From: Coxiellaceae bacterium
GTDB lineage: Bacteria > Pseudomonadota > Gammaproteobacteria > Coxiellales > Coxiellaceae
DNA: 64,000 nucleotides
NCBI GenBank assembly: GCA_030680235.1
Contig: JAUXWQ010000011.1
Span: 28,157-92,156, forward strand
Direction of reading: 5' to 3'
Below the pieces are notes generated by a model. The model ran no database searches and was not told where the DNA came from. It saw only the letters and a program-made list of their open reading frames with translations. Made by a program: the position numbers and the translations under genes. The number at the start of each line of letters is the position of its first letter. The first letter of the stretch is position 1. This document shows positions 55,341-64,000 of the stretch, one piece after another.

Positions 55341-56447
55341 ATGATGCACACTAAACTATCTGCCACGGCCGCATTGCTGGGGTCGCTTATTATTACCGCT
55401 TCTTTTGCCTGTACCGATTTTCGCTTAAAAGCGAATGACGGCACACTATTAATCACTCGCACGATGGAATTTGCGATTCCAATGAATGCCAATTTGCACA
55501 GCTCCTCGCGTGACAAGGTATTTCAAAATACAGCCCCAGATGGCAAACCTGGTTTATCGTGGACTGCAAAATACGGCTATGTGTATCTCGATGGCATGGC
55601 TATTAATAACACCATCGATGGCATGAATGAAAAGGGTTTGTCGATTGAGGCGCTCTATTTGCCGGGAGAAACCACCTATCAAACGGTTCCTGTAGGTGCT
55701 GACGCTCATGCGCTGCCTTATATTGCAACAGGTGATTGGGTTTTAAGTAATTTTAGAACTGTAGATGAAGTGAAAGAAGCATTGAAAAAAACATATGTAT
55801 TTTCTCAAAAGATACCGGGAAAAGGTAACACAGTATTTCCATTACATTTTATTATTAATGATGCTAGTGGGAAAAGCATTGTTGTGGAATATGTTAAGGG
55901 GCAAGTGAAAATTCATGATGATCCACTCGGCGTTGCAACCAATTCCCCAACGTATGACTGGCAAATTACCAATTTACGAAATTATGTGAATTTGTCTCCT
56001 AATTTACCCAGTGGGCATATTATTAATGGCATTATGTTTGGTGCAACGGGTCAAGGCAGTGGCATGAATGGATTGCCGGGTGATGCAAGTCCTCCTTCAC
56101 GATTTGTTAAAATTGCCTCATTGGTGGCAACAGCAATACCAGCGGATAATACGGCAGCTGTGTTGAATTTAGCGCAGCATATTATTAATAATGTTGATAT
56201 TCCAGTGGGCTTTGTGCGTGCTGTTGAAAATGGTAAAACCAATTATGATCATACGCAGTGGACCGTTTTTAAAGATTTAACGCATAAAATATTCTATTTT
56301 CGCACCTATGGAGATTCAACCTTACGCTATGTTTCCTTAGATAAAGTGGATTTTTCAAAAAATGCCGTGCCATTGAAAATGCCTATTGATAGTAGTAATA
56401 CCAATAGCACAGTGGATGTAACGAATGCTTTTTTGCACGCAAAATAG
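55341..56447 (+). CDS. Secreted choloylglycine-hydrolase-family Ntn amidase
   Basis: The 368-residue protein has a signal peptide ending ITASFA, followed by CTDFRLKANDG. Removal of the signal would expose the N-terminal nucleophile Cys, as in bile-salt hydrolases and penicillin V acylases. LLITRTMEFAIP holds the catalytic Arg with Glu in place of the usual Asp, and TIDGMNEKGLSIEALYLPG is the conserved Asn region. Substrate is a linear amide, possibly an N-acyl amino acid or acyl lipid; bile salts are only one option. AAGGA before the ATG ATG pair allows start 55341 or 55344. Legionella species carry similar enzymes. Confidence 0.88.
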   Translation: MMHTKLSATAALLGSLIITASFACTDFRLKANDGTLLITRTMEFAIPMNANLHSSSRDKVFQNTAPDGKPGLSWTAKYGYVYLDGMAINNTIDGMNEKGLSIEALYLPGETTYQTVPVGADAHALPYIATGDWVLSNFRTVDEVKEALKKTYVFSQKIPGKGNTVFPLHFIINDASGKSIVVEYVKGQVKIHDDPLGVATNSPTYDWQITNLRNYVNLSPNLPSGHIINGIMFGATGQGSGMNGLPGDASPPSRFVKIASLVATAIPADNTAAVLNLAQHIINNVDIPVGFVRAVENGKTNYDHTQWTVFKDLTHKIFYFRTYGDSTLRYVSLDKVDFSKNAVPLKMPIDSSNTNSTVDVTNAFLHAK

Positions 56448-56460
56448 ACTGTGTTGCATA

Positions 56461-56491
56461 AATCCCCCCGGTGTGAAGCACCGGGGGGATT
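56461..56491. other. Perfect 13-bp hairpin without a T-run
   Basis: AATCCCCCCGGTG (56461-56473) and CACCGGGGGGATT (56479-56491) are exactly complementary around TGAAG. It lies 14 bp after the choloylglycine-hydrolase stop and about 100 bp before acnA. No T-tract follows on the plus strand, so a normal intrinsic terminator is doubtful; a processed or Rho-related structure is possible. Confidence 0.7.
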
Positions 56492-56593
56492 CATGCAAAC
56501 TCGTTTGGCTTCGAACTCTATAACCACAAATCTGGCGTGAAAACCAATTTCGTACTACTATTAAGCCCTTAAAATCCAATCTCCGAGGTCTTC

Positions 56594-59242
56594 ATGAAAA
56601 ATACCTATGACACGCACTGCGAACTTTCCGTCGATGGTCAAAAGTACCATTACTTCAGCATTCCAGCGTTGGCAAAAAAATTTCCTGCCATTCAGAAATT
56701 ACCTTTTTCGCTAAAAATCCTTTTAGAAAATCAATTACGCTTTGAAGATGGACAAACGGTAACCAATAAAGATATTGACGCTTTTGCGACTTGGCTTGAA
56801 ACCCGGCATTCCGAGCATGAAATTGCGTATCGTCCCGCGCGCGTTTTAATGCAAGATTTTACAGGTGTTCCAGCAGTGGTTGATTTAGCCGCTATGCGTG
56901 ATGCCATGAAAAAAATCGGTGGTGATGTTGAAAAAATCAATCCCCTGTGTCCGGTAGATTTGGTGATTGACCACTCTGTTCAAGTCGATAAATACGGTAC
57001 GGATCAATCGTTTATTCAAAATGTGACGATTGAAATGGATCGTAACCATGAGCGCTATACGTTTTTGAAATGGGGTCAGCAAACCTTTAATAACTTCCAA
57101 GCGGTACCGCCAGGCATGGGTATTTGTCATCAAGTGAACTTGGAATACCTTGCGCGCGGCGTGTGGAATGATGGAAAAACAGCTTTCCCAGATACTTTAG
57201 TGGGTACCGATAGCCACACAACGATGATCAACGGGCTAGGTGTGTTGGGCTGGGGTGTTGGGGGAATTGAAGCGGAAGCGGCGATGCTAGGACAACCTGT
57301 TTCTATGCTAATTCCAGATGTGGTTGGCTTTCGTTTAGAAGGCAAATTGAATGAGGGTATTACCGCTACAGACTTAGTCTTGACCGTGACACATATGCTC
57401 CGTAAAAAAGGGGTGGTTGGGAAGTTTGTTGAGTTTTATGGCCCAGGATTAAAATATTTGCCATTGGCTGATCGTGCAACGATTGCCAATATGGCACCAG
57501 AGTATGGTGCTACCTGCGGATTATTTCCGATCGATGCAGAAACTGTTAAATACATGCAATTGACAAACCGTGATCCAAACACGATTGCCTTGGTTGAAGC
57601 CTATATGAAAGCGCAAGGCATGTGGCATGATGAAAATGCAATCGAGCCTGTTTTTTCCGATACCTTGTCATTGAATTTATCAGAAGTAGTGCCTTCTGTT
57701 GCGGGTCCAAAACGTCCACAAGATCAAGTGCCGATTAATCAGTTGCCAAAAGCGGTACACGATTTTCTAGATTTAAATAAAGTGGCAGATGACGCACAAG
57801 CATTTGCGACGGGTGAAGGCTTTGATTTGCATCATGCGGATGTCGTGATTGCTGCCATTACAAGCTGCACGAACACCTCCAATCCATCGGTTATGCTAGC
57901 TGCAGGTTTATTGGCGAAAAAAGCCGTAGAAAAAGGCTTAACAGCGAAACCTTGGGTGAAATCTTCTTTAGCCCCTGGGTCGAAAGTGGTAACCGATTAT
58001 TTAGATAAAACAAACTTAACATTGCCATTAGAAAAGCTCGGATTTTATTTGGTGGGTTATGGTTGCACAACTTGTATTGGCAACTCAGGTCCATTGAATG
58101 AACCTATTGCAAAAACGATTATGGATAATCAATTGGTGGCTTGTGCCGTTTTATCAGGCAATCGAAATTTTGAAGGCCGTATTCATCCGAATGTTCGCGC
58201 AAATTGGTTGGCGTCTCCGCCACTCGTTGTTGCCTATGCATTAGCGGGCACGATGAAAATTGATTTAACGAAAGATCCGATTGGTACGAATGATCAAGGT
58301 GAAAAAATTTATCTTAAAGATATTTGGCCAAGTAATGAAGAAGTGCAGGAAGCATTGCGTTCTGTTACACAAGGCATGTACGCCAAAGAATATAGCGAAA
58401 TTTTTGAAGGGGATGATACGTGGAAATCCATTCAAACAGCGCCAACAGAAACCTATGCGTGGGATGCAAAATCGACTTATGTAAAATTGCCCCCTTATTT
58501 TGAAGGTATGAAAAAAATACCAGATGCGCCAATGGATGTAAAAGACGCGCGTATTTTGGGTATTTTTGGTGATAGCGTAACGACGGATCATATTTCTCCT
58601 GCAGGCGCGATTAAGCTCGATAGTCCTGCTGGAAAATATTTGAAAGAACATGGGGTGTCGCAACTCGATTTTAATTCTTACGGTGCGCGTCGTGGCAATC
58701 ATGAAATTATGATGCGCGGCACTTTCGCGAATATTCGTATTCGTAATGAAATGTTAAATAATGTAGAAGGCGGTTATACGCTGCACTATCCGGAGAGGGC
58801 ACAATTATCGATTTATGATGCGGCAATGGAATATCAAAAAACAAAAACACCTTTAGTGATTTTTGCCGGCGCAGAATATGGTACGGGTTCATCGCGTGAT
58901 TGGGCTGCAAAAGGTACCTTATTGTTGGGTGTTAAAGCCGTTATTGCAGAAAGCTTTGAGCGTATTCACCGTTCAAACTTAATTGGTATGGGTGTGTTGC
59001 CATTAGAATTTATGAATGGCATGACACGTAAAACTTTACACCTTGATGGCTCTGAAGTGATTAGTATCACGGGTGTTGCGCATGATTTAAAGCCGATGAA
59101 AAAACTACAGGTGCAAATTACGCGGGCGACAGGTCTATCAGAAACGATTGACGTGTTGTGCCGTATCGATACCATCAACGAATTAAATTATTATTTGCAT
59201 GGTGGTATTTTGCAGTATGTGTTGCGGTCTTTGAATGCGTAA
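56594..59242 (+). CDS. acnA: Aconitate hydratase A
   Basis: Aconitase A (882 aa) converts citrate to isocitrate in the TCA cycle. The [4Fe-4S] cysteines are in ITSCTNTSNP and YGCTTCIGNSGP. Substrate segments GTDSHTTMINGLGVLGWGVG, FGDSVTTDHISPAG and GAEYGTGSSRDWAAKG (swivel-domain Ser) are intact. GAGG seven bases before ATG 56594. Length agrees with E. coli AcnA (891). Apo-AcnA of E. coli binds mRNA; the upstream hairpin may be worth testing in that light. Confidence 0.97.
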   Translation: MKNTYDTHCELSVDGQKYHYFSIPALAKKFPAIQKLPFSLKILLENQLRFEDGQTVTNKDIDAFATWLETRHSEHEIAYRPARVLMQDFTGVPAVVDLAAMRDAMKKIGGDVEKINPLCPVDLVIDHSVQVDKYGTDQSFIQNVTIEMDRNHERYTFLKWGQQTFNNFQAVPPGMGICHQVNLEYLARGVWNDGKTAFPDTLVGTDSHTTMINGLGVLGWGVGGIEAEAAMLGQPVSMLIPDVVGFRLEGKLNEGITATDLVLTVTHMLRKKGVVGKFVEFYGPGLKYLPLADRATIANMAPEYGATCGLFPIDAETVKYMQLTNRDPNTIALVEAYMKAQGMWHDENAIEPVFSDTLSLNLSEVVPSVAGPKRPQDQVPINQLPKAVHDFLDLNKVADDAQAFATGEGFDLHHADVVIAAITSCTNTSNPSVMLAAGLLAKKAVEKGLTAKPWVKSSLAPGSKVVTDYLDKTNLTLPLEKLGFYLVGYGCTTCIGNSGPLNEPIAKTIMDNQLVACAVLSGNRNFEGRIHPNVRANWLASPPLVVAYALAGTMKIDLTKDPIGTNDQGEKIYLKDIWPSNEEVQEALRSVTQGMYAKEYSEIFEGDDTWKSIQTAPTETYAWDAKSTYVKLPPYFEGMKKIPDAPMDVKDARILGIFGDSVTTDHISPAGAIKLDSPAGKYLKEHGVSQLDFNSYGARRGNHEIMMRGTFANIRIRNEMLNNVEGGYTLHYPERAQLSIYDAAMEYQKTKTPLVIFAGAEYGTGSSRDWAAKGTLLLGVKAVIAESFERIHRSNLIGMGVLPLEFMNGMTRKTLHLDGSEVISITGVAHDLKPMKKLQVQITRATGLSETIDVLCRIDTINELNYYLHGGILQYVLRSLNA

Positions 59243-59262
59243 TAACTCACCGCGTGTCGCAG

Positions 59263-59396
59263 ATCGACAAAAACGCCAAGGTTGAGATGATTTTTGATGA
59301 AAAATAGTGAGAAAAGCGCAGGCGTATATGGAATACGTCGAGCATTTTCGAGGGATTTTTCATCAAAAAGCGCTCAAGATTGGCGTTTAGTAAGCG
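59263..59396 (+). repeat. Family C element in the acnA 3' UTR
   Basis: The core GTGAGAAAAGCGCAG...GAGCATTTTCGAG is shared with the 45.1 and 63.9 kb copies. The arms here are TTTTTGATGAAAAAT and ATTTTTCATCAAAAA, again perfectly complementary but unlike the others. Outer AACGCCAAGGTTGAG and CTCAAGATTGGCGTT also pair. It begins about 20 bp after the acnA stop. Confidence 0.8.
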
Positions 59397-59407
59397 GGGC
59401 TGTTACG

Positions 59408-59797
59408 TCACTGCCTCGTTAAAAATAAAGTCACCACACTTGTTACAGCACAGGTAAACATCCCCCACGCTGCATCAACCAAGGTCACTTTCAATGACCA
59501 ATTCTGTAGTGTTGCAAGATTTGTAAAATCGTAAACGCCATACGTAATCAATCCAAATAATGCCCCAAAAAGCAGCGCATAAAAAAGTGAGCCTTGCGTC
59601 TTCGGCAATACAAAATAAACAATTCCAAGCGCTAATAAAATGTAAACCATAATGGCAGCAGGATAGTGTGGGTGTAGTTTTCCCTCGGAAAGCCGCAGTA
59701 TATTGCCTAGTTGTTGAAAATAAAATTGCCGCGCAATTAGGGCAAACCAGATAAGATCTAAACAGATCATGCAAAACAGAGCGATTAAAAATGGCAT
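59408..59797 (-). CDS. DUF2177 membrane protein
   Basis: The 129-residue protein has four hydrophobic segments, including IALFCMICLDLIWFALIA and IMVYILLALGIVYFVLP, and the DUF2177 signature YDFTNLATLQNWSLKVTLVD AAWG. The function of this family is not known. It faces dsbD; the two starts are only 67 bp apart. Confidence 0.85.
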   Translation of the reverse strand: MPFLIALFCMICLDLIWFALIARQFYFQQLGNILRLSEGKLHPHYPAAIMVYILLALGIVYFVLPKTQGSLFYALLFGALFGLITYGVYDFTNLATLQNWSLKVTLVDAAWGMFTCAVTSVVTLFLTRQ

Positions 59798-59863
59798 TAT
59801 TTATCTTCCTTGATAATCAGTGCTAGTATAAATGAAATCAATCCTAATGCTGATATTAAAAAC

Positions 59864-61384
59864 ATGAAAAAATTATATTTATTAATCTTGCTTCTTTTTA
59901 GTGTAGCGTTACAGGCACAAACAATACAACCTTTACCTGCTGACCAAGCATTTCAGCTTTCAGCGACCGCAAAAGACTATCAAACTATTTTATTGCAATG
60001 GAAAATTGCGCCGAATTATTATTTGTATGAAAAAAATTTTTCGTTTGTGGTATTAAAACCAGCGCATGTATTGCTGGGAAATCCATTGTATCCCGCGGGT
60101 GCGCAATCTTTAAAAACACCTTTAGGTGATTTTATGGTGTATGCACACAATGTCATTCTCCCGCTTCCTATTATTCAAGCTAATGAAAAAAGCCTTGTTT
60201 TACAGGTGAATTATCAAGGATGTGCGCAAGCAGGCTATTGTTATCCACCGACAAGTAAAATTGTCTCTATTAATTTAGCGGGTAATTACATGCAGTGGGT
60301 TAGTCCCTTAGCAATTGATGTTGCGCCTGTCGTTGCAACACCTCCCTCACAAATTAAAAAATCACTATTACTAACGCTAGCCAGTTTTTTTGGTTTGGGT
60401 CTTCTGCTGTCATTTACACCCTGTGTTTTGCCGATGGTTCCCATTATATCCAGCATTATTGTCGGACAAAAAAATAAAAATCATTTTCATGCTTTTCTAT
60501 TGTCTTTATTTTATGTTATTGGTTCAGCAGTTTCTTACGCGGTAATTGGCGTTTTGTTTGGGGTGATTGGAAAAAACATTCAGCTTGTTTTTCAAAACCC
60601 TTGGGTCATTGTTTTTTTTAGTGCGCTATTTATTGTAATGGCTTTGTCATTGCTTGGGGTTTTTCAGTTGCAGTTGCCTGAAAAAATTCGAGGGTTCATT
60701 GCGGCAAAAAGCCAGCATCAAAAAAGCGGATCTTATGCGGGTGTGTTTGTTATGGGGATGCTGTCGACATTGATTTTGTCGCCTTGTATCACACCCCCTT
60801 TGGTAGCTGCTTTGGCTTATATTAGCCAGAGCGGAGAAGTTTACTTGGGAGGTAGCGCGCTTTTCATGATGGGCTTGGGCGCTGGGTTTCCTTTATTATT
60901 GATCGGTGCAATCGGCCCAAAAATTTTGCCAAAACCCGGTCGATGGATGAATGTTATTAAGTATGCCATGGCCATTTTCTTGTTTGTGATTGCGGGTATG
61001 TTGTTGCAGCGCATCATGCCAACGAAGGGCGAAAGCTCCCCACTAGCCTTTCAATCCGTACAAACTGTTGCTGATGTCAATACGGTACTGGCAAAGTCTA
61101 GTCATAAAATTGTGATGTTGGATTTTTATGCGGATTGGTGTGTGGCCTGTAAAGAGTTTGATCGCTTTACCTTTTCACAACCAGCGGTTCAAGCAAAGCT
61201 GCAGAATGTGGTGTTGTTGCGGGTTGATTTAACACCTAACTCCGCTGAAAATGCTGCGATCATGCAGTATTATGGTGTTATTGCACCGCCAACGATCTTG
61301 TTTTTTCAAGATGGAAAAGAGTTGCCAAATTCTCGGGTGATTGGTTATGAACCTTCAAGCATATTTTTGACGAAAATACCTTAG
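59864..61384 (+). CDS. dsbD: Thiol:disulfide interchange protein
   Basis: DsbD (506 aa from this start) carries electrons from cytoplasmic thioredoxin to the periplasm. A signal peptide (MKKLYLLILLLFSVALQAQ) is followed by the alpha domain with GCAQAGYCYPP. The eight-helix membrane domain has its two cysteines in TPCVLPMVP and SPCITPPLV. The C-terminal thioredoxin domain has YADWCVACKEF. ATG 59864 starts the signal peptide, so the longer frame from 59810 is rejected. TATAAA (59827-59832) with an extended TG could be its -10. It may keep the DsbA-type or isomerase proteins of the cell reduced. Confidence 0.95.
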   Translation: MKKLYLLILLLFSVALQAQTIQPLPADQAFQLSATAKDYQTILLQWKIAPNYYLYEKNFSFVVLKPAHVLLGNPLYPAGAQSLKTPLGDFMVYAHNVILPLPIIQANEKSLVLQVNYQGCAQAGYCYPPTSKIVSINLAGNYMQWVSPLAIDVAPVVATPPSQIKKSLLLTLASFFGLGLLLSFTPCVLPMVPIISSIIVGQKNKNHFHAFLLSLFYVIGSAVSYAVIGVLFGVIGKNIQLVFQNPWVIVFFSALFIVMALSLLGVFQLQLPEKIRGFIAAKSQHQKSGSYAGVFVMGMLSTLILSPCITPPLVAALAYISQSGEVYLGGSALFMMGLGAGFPLLLIGAIGPKILPKPGRWMNVIKYAMAIFLFVIAGMLLQRIMPTKGESSPLAFQSVQTVADVNTVLAKSSHKIVMLDFYADWCVACKEFDRFTFSQPAVQAKLQNVVLLRVDLTPNSAENAAIMQYYGVIAPPTILFFQDGKELPNSRVIGYEPSSIFLTKIP

Positions 61385-61441
61385 TTGGCTGTTATCTTCG
61401 TCGATCTAGACAATAACGTGCAAGTACGGCATACTTTGGAT

Positions 61442-61885
61442 ATGGTAAAAATTCTGACAATACATGGTCCAAACCTAAACCTGCTTGGCATCCGGGAGCC
61501 TTTGCATTATGGAAAGGAACGCTTGGAGGATATCAATAATCAGTTGATTCAGCAAGCCATCACAATGGGCTATATTTTAACGACTTTTCAAAGTAATGCT
61601 GAGCATGAGCTTATTGATCGTATTCACCAAGCATTAAATGAGCAGGTTGATTTTATTATCATCAACCCCGCAGCCTTTACGCATACCAGTGTTGCGCTTC
61701 GTGACGCGCTGTTGGCTGTCAACATTCCTTTTATTGAAGTTCACTTAAGCAATATCTATAAGCGAGAACCCTTTCGGCAACATTCTTATTTTTCGGATAG
61801 TGCTGTTGGCACAATTGGTGGATTTGGTGGCAACAGTTACCAATTAGCATTGCAGGCAGTGCATAACTATTTACAAACGAGGTGA
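61442..61885 (+). CDS. aroQ: Type II 3-dehydroquinate dehydratase
   Basis: AroQ (147 aa) makes 3-dehydroshikimate. [20 protein letters not shown] has the catalytic Tyr, [14 protein letters not shown] the Asn-His pair, [16 protein letters not shown] the second substrate loop and [18 protein letters not shown] the His and Arg. ATG 61442 ([10 protein letters not shown]) matches family N-termini; the frame is open upstream to 61385. AroQ next to accB-accC is a common gammaproteobacterial order. Confidence 0.95.
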   Translation: MVKILTIHGPNLNLLGIREPLHYGKERLEDINNQLIQQAITMGYILTTFQSNAEHELIDRIHQALNEQVDFIIINPAAFTHTSVALRDALLAVNIPFIEVHLSNIYKREPFRQHSYFSDSAVGTIGGFGGNSYQLALQAVHNYLQTR

Positions 61886-61887
61886 AC

Positions 61888-62352
61888 GTGGATACACGCA
61901 AAATTAGAAAGCTCATTGAATTGGTGAAAGAAACAGGAATTGGAGAGCTCGAGGTAAAATCGGGTGAAGAATCTGTTCGTATCAGCTGCCAGGTCAGCAG
62001 TACAGCGCCAATGATGACGTCGGTAGCAGCGCCTGTTGTGCAGTCCGTTGCGCTTGAAGCATCTGCTGCAAAAGTAGAAGCACCAGCGAAAAAGCATGCG
62101 CCGCATATTGAAGGTCATCATGTAAAATCACCAATGGTCGGTACGGTTTATTTATCAGCGGCACCGGGTAGCGCGCCTTTTGTGAGTGTGGGCCAAAAAG
62201 TAAAAATGGGTGACACACTTTGCATTATTGAAGCGATGAAAATGTTTAATAAAATTGAAGCGGATAAAGCCGGCACAATCAGCGCACGCTTAATCGAAAA
62301 TGAACAGCCGGTTGAGTATGATCAGTCGTTATTTATTATTGAGTGTGAGTGA
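61888..62352 (+). CDS. accB: Biotin carboxyl carrier protein of acetyl-CoA carboxylase
   Basis: AccB (154 aa) carries biotin for malonyl-CoA synthesis. The N-terminus [20 protein letters not shown] matches E. coli, and the biotin Lys is in [18 protein letters not shown] 61888 with GAGG six bases upstream is preferred to GTG 61882, which overlaps the aroQ stop. Its own stop lies in the left arm of a family A element. Confidence 0.95.
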   Translation: MDTRKIRKLIELVKETGIGELEVKSGEESVRISCQVSSTAPMMTSVAAPVVQSVALEASAAKVEAPAKKHAPHIEGHHVKSPMVGTVYLSAAPGSAPFVSVGQKVKMGDTLCIIEAMKMFNKIEADKAGTISARLIENEQPVEYDQSLFIIECE

Positions 62353-62484
62353 CTGTGACTGTGACTGTGCCAGAGGGGCAGTTTAATTTAAGTCTAAATT
62401 AAAAAATCGGATTTGCAGCTGGTTTTATTTTAAGCTTGAGCCAAACTAAACCTCAGACACTGTCACCGTCACTGTCACGGTCAC
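62342..62484. repeat. Family A palindromic element (GTGACTGT subtype), accB-accC junction
   Basis: The left arm GAGTGACTGTGACTGTGACT then CCAGAGG, and the right arm CCTCAGACACTGTCACCGTC ACTGTCACGGTCAC. An inner pair, GTTTAATTTAAGTC-like and CTAAAC, makes the loop compact. The accB TGA (62350-62352) is in the left arm. Confidence 0.8.
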
Positions 62485-62508
62485 TAACAACAAAACAGGC
62501 AAAGAACC

Positions 62509-63855
62509 ATGTTCAAGAAAGTATTAATCGCCAATCGCGGTGAAATTGCATTGCGTATCCATCGTGCGTGCAAAGAATTGGGTATCAAAACGGTTGCTGT
62601 TTATTCCACTGCGGATCAAGACTTAATGCATGTGAAATTGGCTGATGAATCTGTGTGCATTGGTCCTGCAAGTTCTGCACAAAGTTATTTGAGTATTCCC
62701 GCAGTGATTAGCGCTGCTGAAATTGCGCATGTCGACGCTATTCATCCTGGTTATGGGTTTCTTGCTGAAAATGCCGATTTTGCTGAACGCGTTGAAGAAA
62801 GTGGATTCGTTTTTATTGGACCACGATATAACACAATTCAATTAATGGGCAATAAAGTATCTGCCATTGAAGCGATGCGAAAAGCAGGAGTGCCTTGTAT
62901 CCCAGGATCCAATGGTGCGCTGGGTAATGATCCTGAAGAAAATTTGGCTATTGCAAAAAGAATTGGTTTTCCAGTGATTATTAAAGCCTCCGGTGGTGGG
63001 GGTGGTCGTGGTATGCGTGTTGTGCGCGAAGAAAATGAATTGATTAATTCAATTGCCATGACAAAAACGGAAGCGGGTGCGGCTTTTGGCACTGACGAAG
63101 TTTACATGGAAAAGTTTTTGGAAAATCCACGCCACATTGAAATTCAAATCTTGGGTGATGGTAATGGTAAGGCGATTCATTTGGGTGAACGTGATTGCTC
63201 GATGCAGCGTCGTCACCAAAAAATTATTGAGGAAGCGCCAGCACCAGGTATTACATCGGAGCAACGCCAAAGAATTGGTAGTTTGTGTGTGAGAGCCTGC
63301 GAAGAAATTAAGTATCGTGGTGCAGGTACTTTTGAATTTTTATATGAAAATAACGAATTTTATTTTATCGAAATGAATACGCGTGTTCAGGTAGAACATC
63401 CAGTGACAGAAATGGTAACTGATATTGATATTGTGAAAGCGCAAATCCGTATTGCTGCTGGTGAGTCTTTGCCCTGTAAGCAAGAAGAGGTGCGTTGGCA
63501 TGGTCATGCGATTGAGTGTCGCATTAATGCCGAAGATCCTTATACTTTTTTACCATGCCCTGGCACGATTACTGTGTATCATGCGCCGGGTGGGATGGGC
63601 GTGCGTATGGATTCGCATGTGTATACGGGCTATCGTGTGCCGCCTTATTATGATTCGTTGACGGCAAAATTAATTGTGCATGCAACGACCCGTAAAAATG
63701 CCATTGCGCGTATGCGTAATGCCTTAGAGGAAACGGTGATTGAAGGGATTAAAACCAATATTCCGTTGCATCAAGATTTAATGGATGATGAGCATTTTCA
63801 AAGTGGTGCTCAAAATATTCATTATCTGGAAAAAAAGTTGAAGCAGCCTCACTAA
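62509..63855 (+). CDS. accC: Biotin carboxylase subunit of acetyl-CoA carboxylase
   Basis: AccC (448 aa) carboxylates biotin with ATP and bicarbonate. [20 protein letters not shown] starts the protein, the ATP-grasp glycine loop is [33 protein letters not shown] and [16 protein letters not shown] carry the bicarbonate and ATP residues. Length equals E. coli AccC (449). The start ATG follows the repeat by about 24 bp without a strong ribosome-binding site. Confidence 0.97.
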   Translation: MFKKVLIANRGEIALRIHRACKELGIKTVAVYSTADQDLMHVKLADESVCIGPASSAQSYLSIPAVISAAEIAHVDAIHPGYGFLAENADFAERVEESGFVFIGPRYNTIQLMGNKVSAIEAMRKAGVPCIPGSNGALGNDPEENLAIAKRIGFPVIIKASGGGGGRGMRVVREENELINSIAMTKTEAGAAFGTDEVYMEKFLENPRHIEIQILGDGNGKAIHLGERDCSMQRRHQKIIEEAPAPGITSEQRQRIGSLCVRACEEIKYRGAGTFEFLYENNEFYFIEMNTRVQVEHPVTEMVTDIDIVKAQIRIAAGESLPCKQEEVRWHGHAIECRINAEDPYTFLPCPGTITVYHAPGGMGVRMDSHVYTGYRVPPYYDSLTAKLIVHATTRKNAIARMRNALEETVIEGIKTNIPLHQDLMDDEHFQSGAQNIHYLEKKLKQPH

Positions 63856-63866
63856 GTTTCAGTGAT

Positions 63867-64000
63867 TCCCCACGAATGTCTGAAAAACCGCTAATTTTTA
63901 GATTTTAGGCGAGGTTGGATGGTAATTTGTTGAGAAAAGCGCAGTGGTCATGAAGTCCATGAGCATTTTCGAAACAAATTACCATTCAAGATCGCCAAAA
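63867..64000 (+). repeat. Family C element in the accC 3' UTR (cut by the window end)
   Basis: It is nearly identical to the 45.11 kb copy: CGAATGTCTGAAAAACCGCT, then the core GAGAAAAGCGCAG...GAGCATTTTCGA. The inner arms TTGGATGGTAATTTG and CAAATTACCATTCAA differ from that copy at matched positions, so pairing is kept. It begins 12 bp after the accC stop. Confidence 0.8.

Overview
The window is a contiguous stretch of an AT-rich gammaproteobacterial chromosome. The gene set (rsmG-parA-parB next to atpIBEFHAGDC and glmU, a Com1-like DsbA, an FNR-type regulator, accBC, groESL, a Csr-type small RNA) and two very large proteins with no ordinary housekeeping role suggest a member of the Legionellales or a similar host-associated lineage. 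This assignment is inference: no rRNA is present. I saw no tRNA, CRISPR array, transposase or prophage gene.

Layout. 1-1.6 kb (minus): the start of a GT2 glycosyltransferase and a NeuB-family synthase. 1.7-11.5 kb (plus): one tightly overlapping operon, rfbF-rfbG-rfbH-like, a sugar reductase, a YerE-like ThDP enzyme, an SDR, a 3-dehydroquinate-synthase-like cyclase, an FGGY kinase and a HAD phosphatase. It probably makes a CDP-deoxy, probably branched sugar and a second sugar or cyclitol for surface polysaccharide. 11.6-15 kb: a SWIM-SNF2 helicase. 15-20.5 kb (minus): dsbA-like, glyQ, glyS, rsmB. 20.5-20.7 kb: an intergenic region with DnaA boxes, a candidate origin from which genes diverge. 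20.7-23.1 kb: rsmG-parA-parB. 23.2-25.6 kb (minus): an 818-aa orphan with HAD-like motifs separates parB from atpI. 25.8-33.7 kb: the complete ATP synthase operon, with an S23-type four-helix-bundle gene between atpD and atpC. 33.7-35.1 kb: a secreted endonuclease/exonuclease/phosphatase-fold protein. 35.2-41.9 kb (minus): a 2256-aa LRR/AAA/protease-like giant. 42.5-44.7 kb: glmU, rsmE. 44.9-45.1 kb: a probable CsrA-sequestering RNA. 45.3-48 kb: nucleoside salvage (udp-like, punA-like, cdd). 48-55 kb: PEBP, HPF-cold-shock fusion, groESL under a heat-shock promoter, fnr, hslO and two orphans. 55-64 kb: choloylglycine-hydrolase-like enzyme, acnA, DUF2177, dsbD, aroQ, accB, accC.

The most unusual layer is non-coding. 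Three families of dispersed palindromic elements fill the gaps. Family A has G/T-rich arms of GTGAGTGT or GTGACTGT type around an inner TCAGAGG/CCTCTGA pair. It lies between co-directional genes of operons (dsbA-glyQ, five atp junctions, groES-groEL, glmU-rsmE, accB-accC). One member carries the S23-like gene in its loop, which recalls 23S rRNA intervening sequences. Family C is a roughly 130-165 bp structured element found just downstream of a stop codon or terminator, in the sense orientation, with arms that change together. Family B is built on GCGAGC-GAGCGTAGCGAG hairpins. Each feature entry keeps apart what is read in the sequence, what is known of the family and what is inferred.
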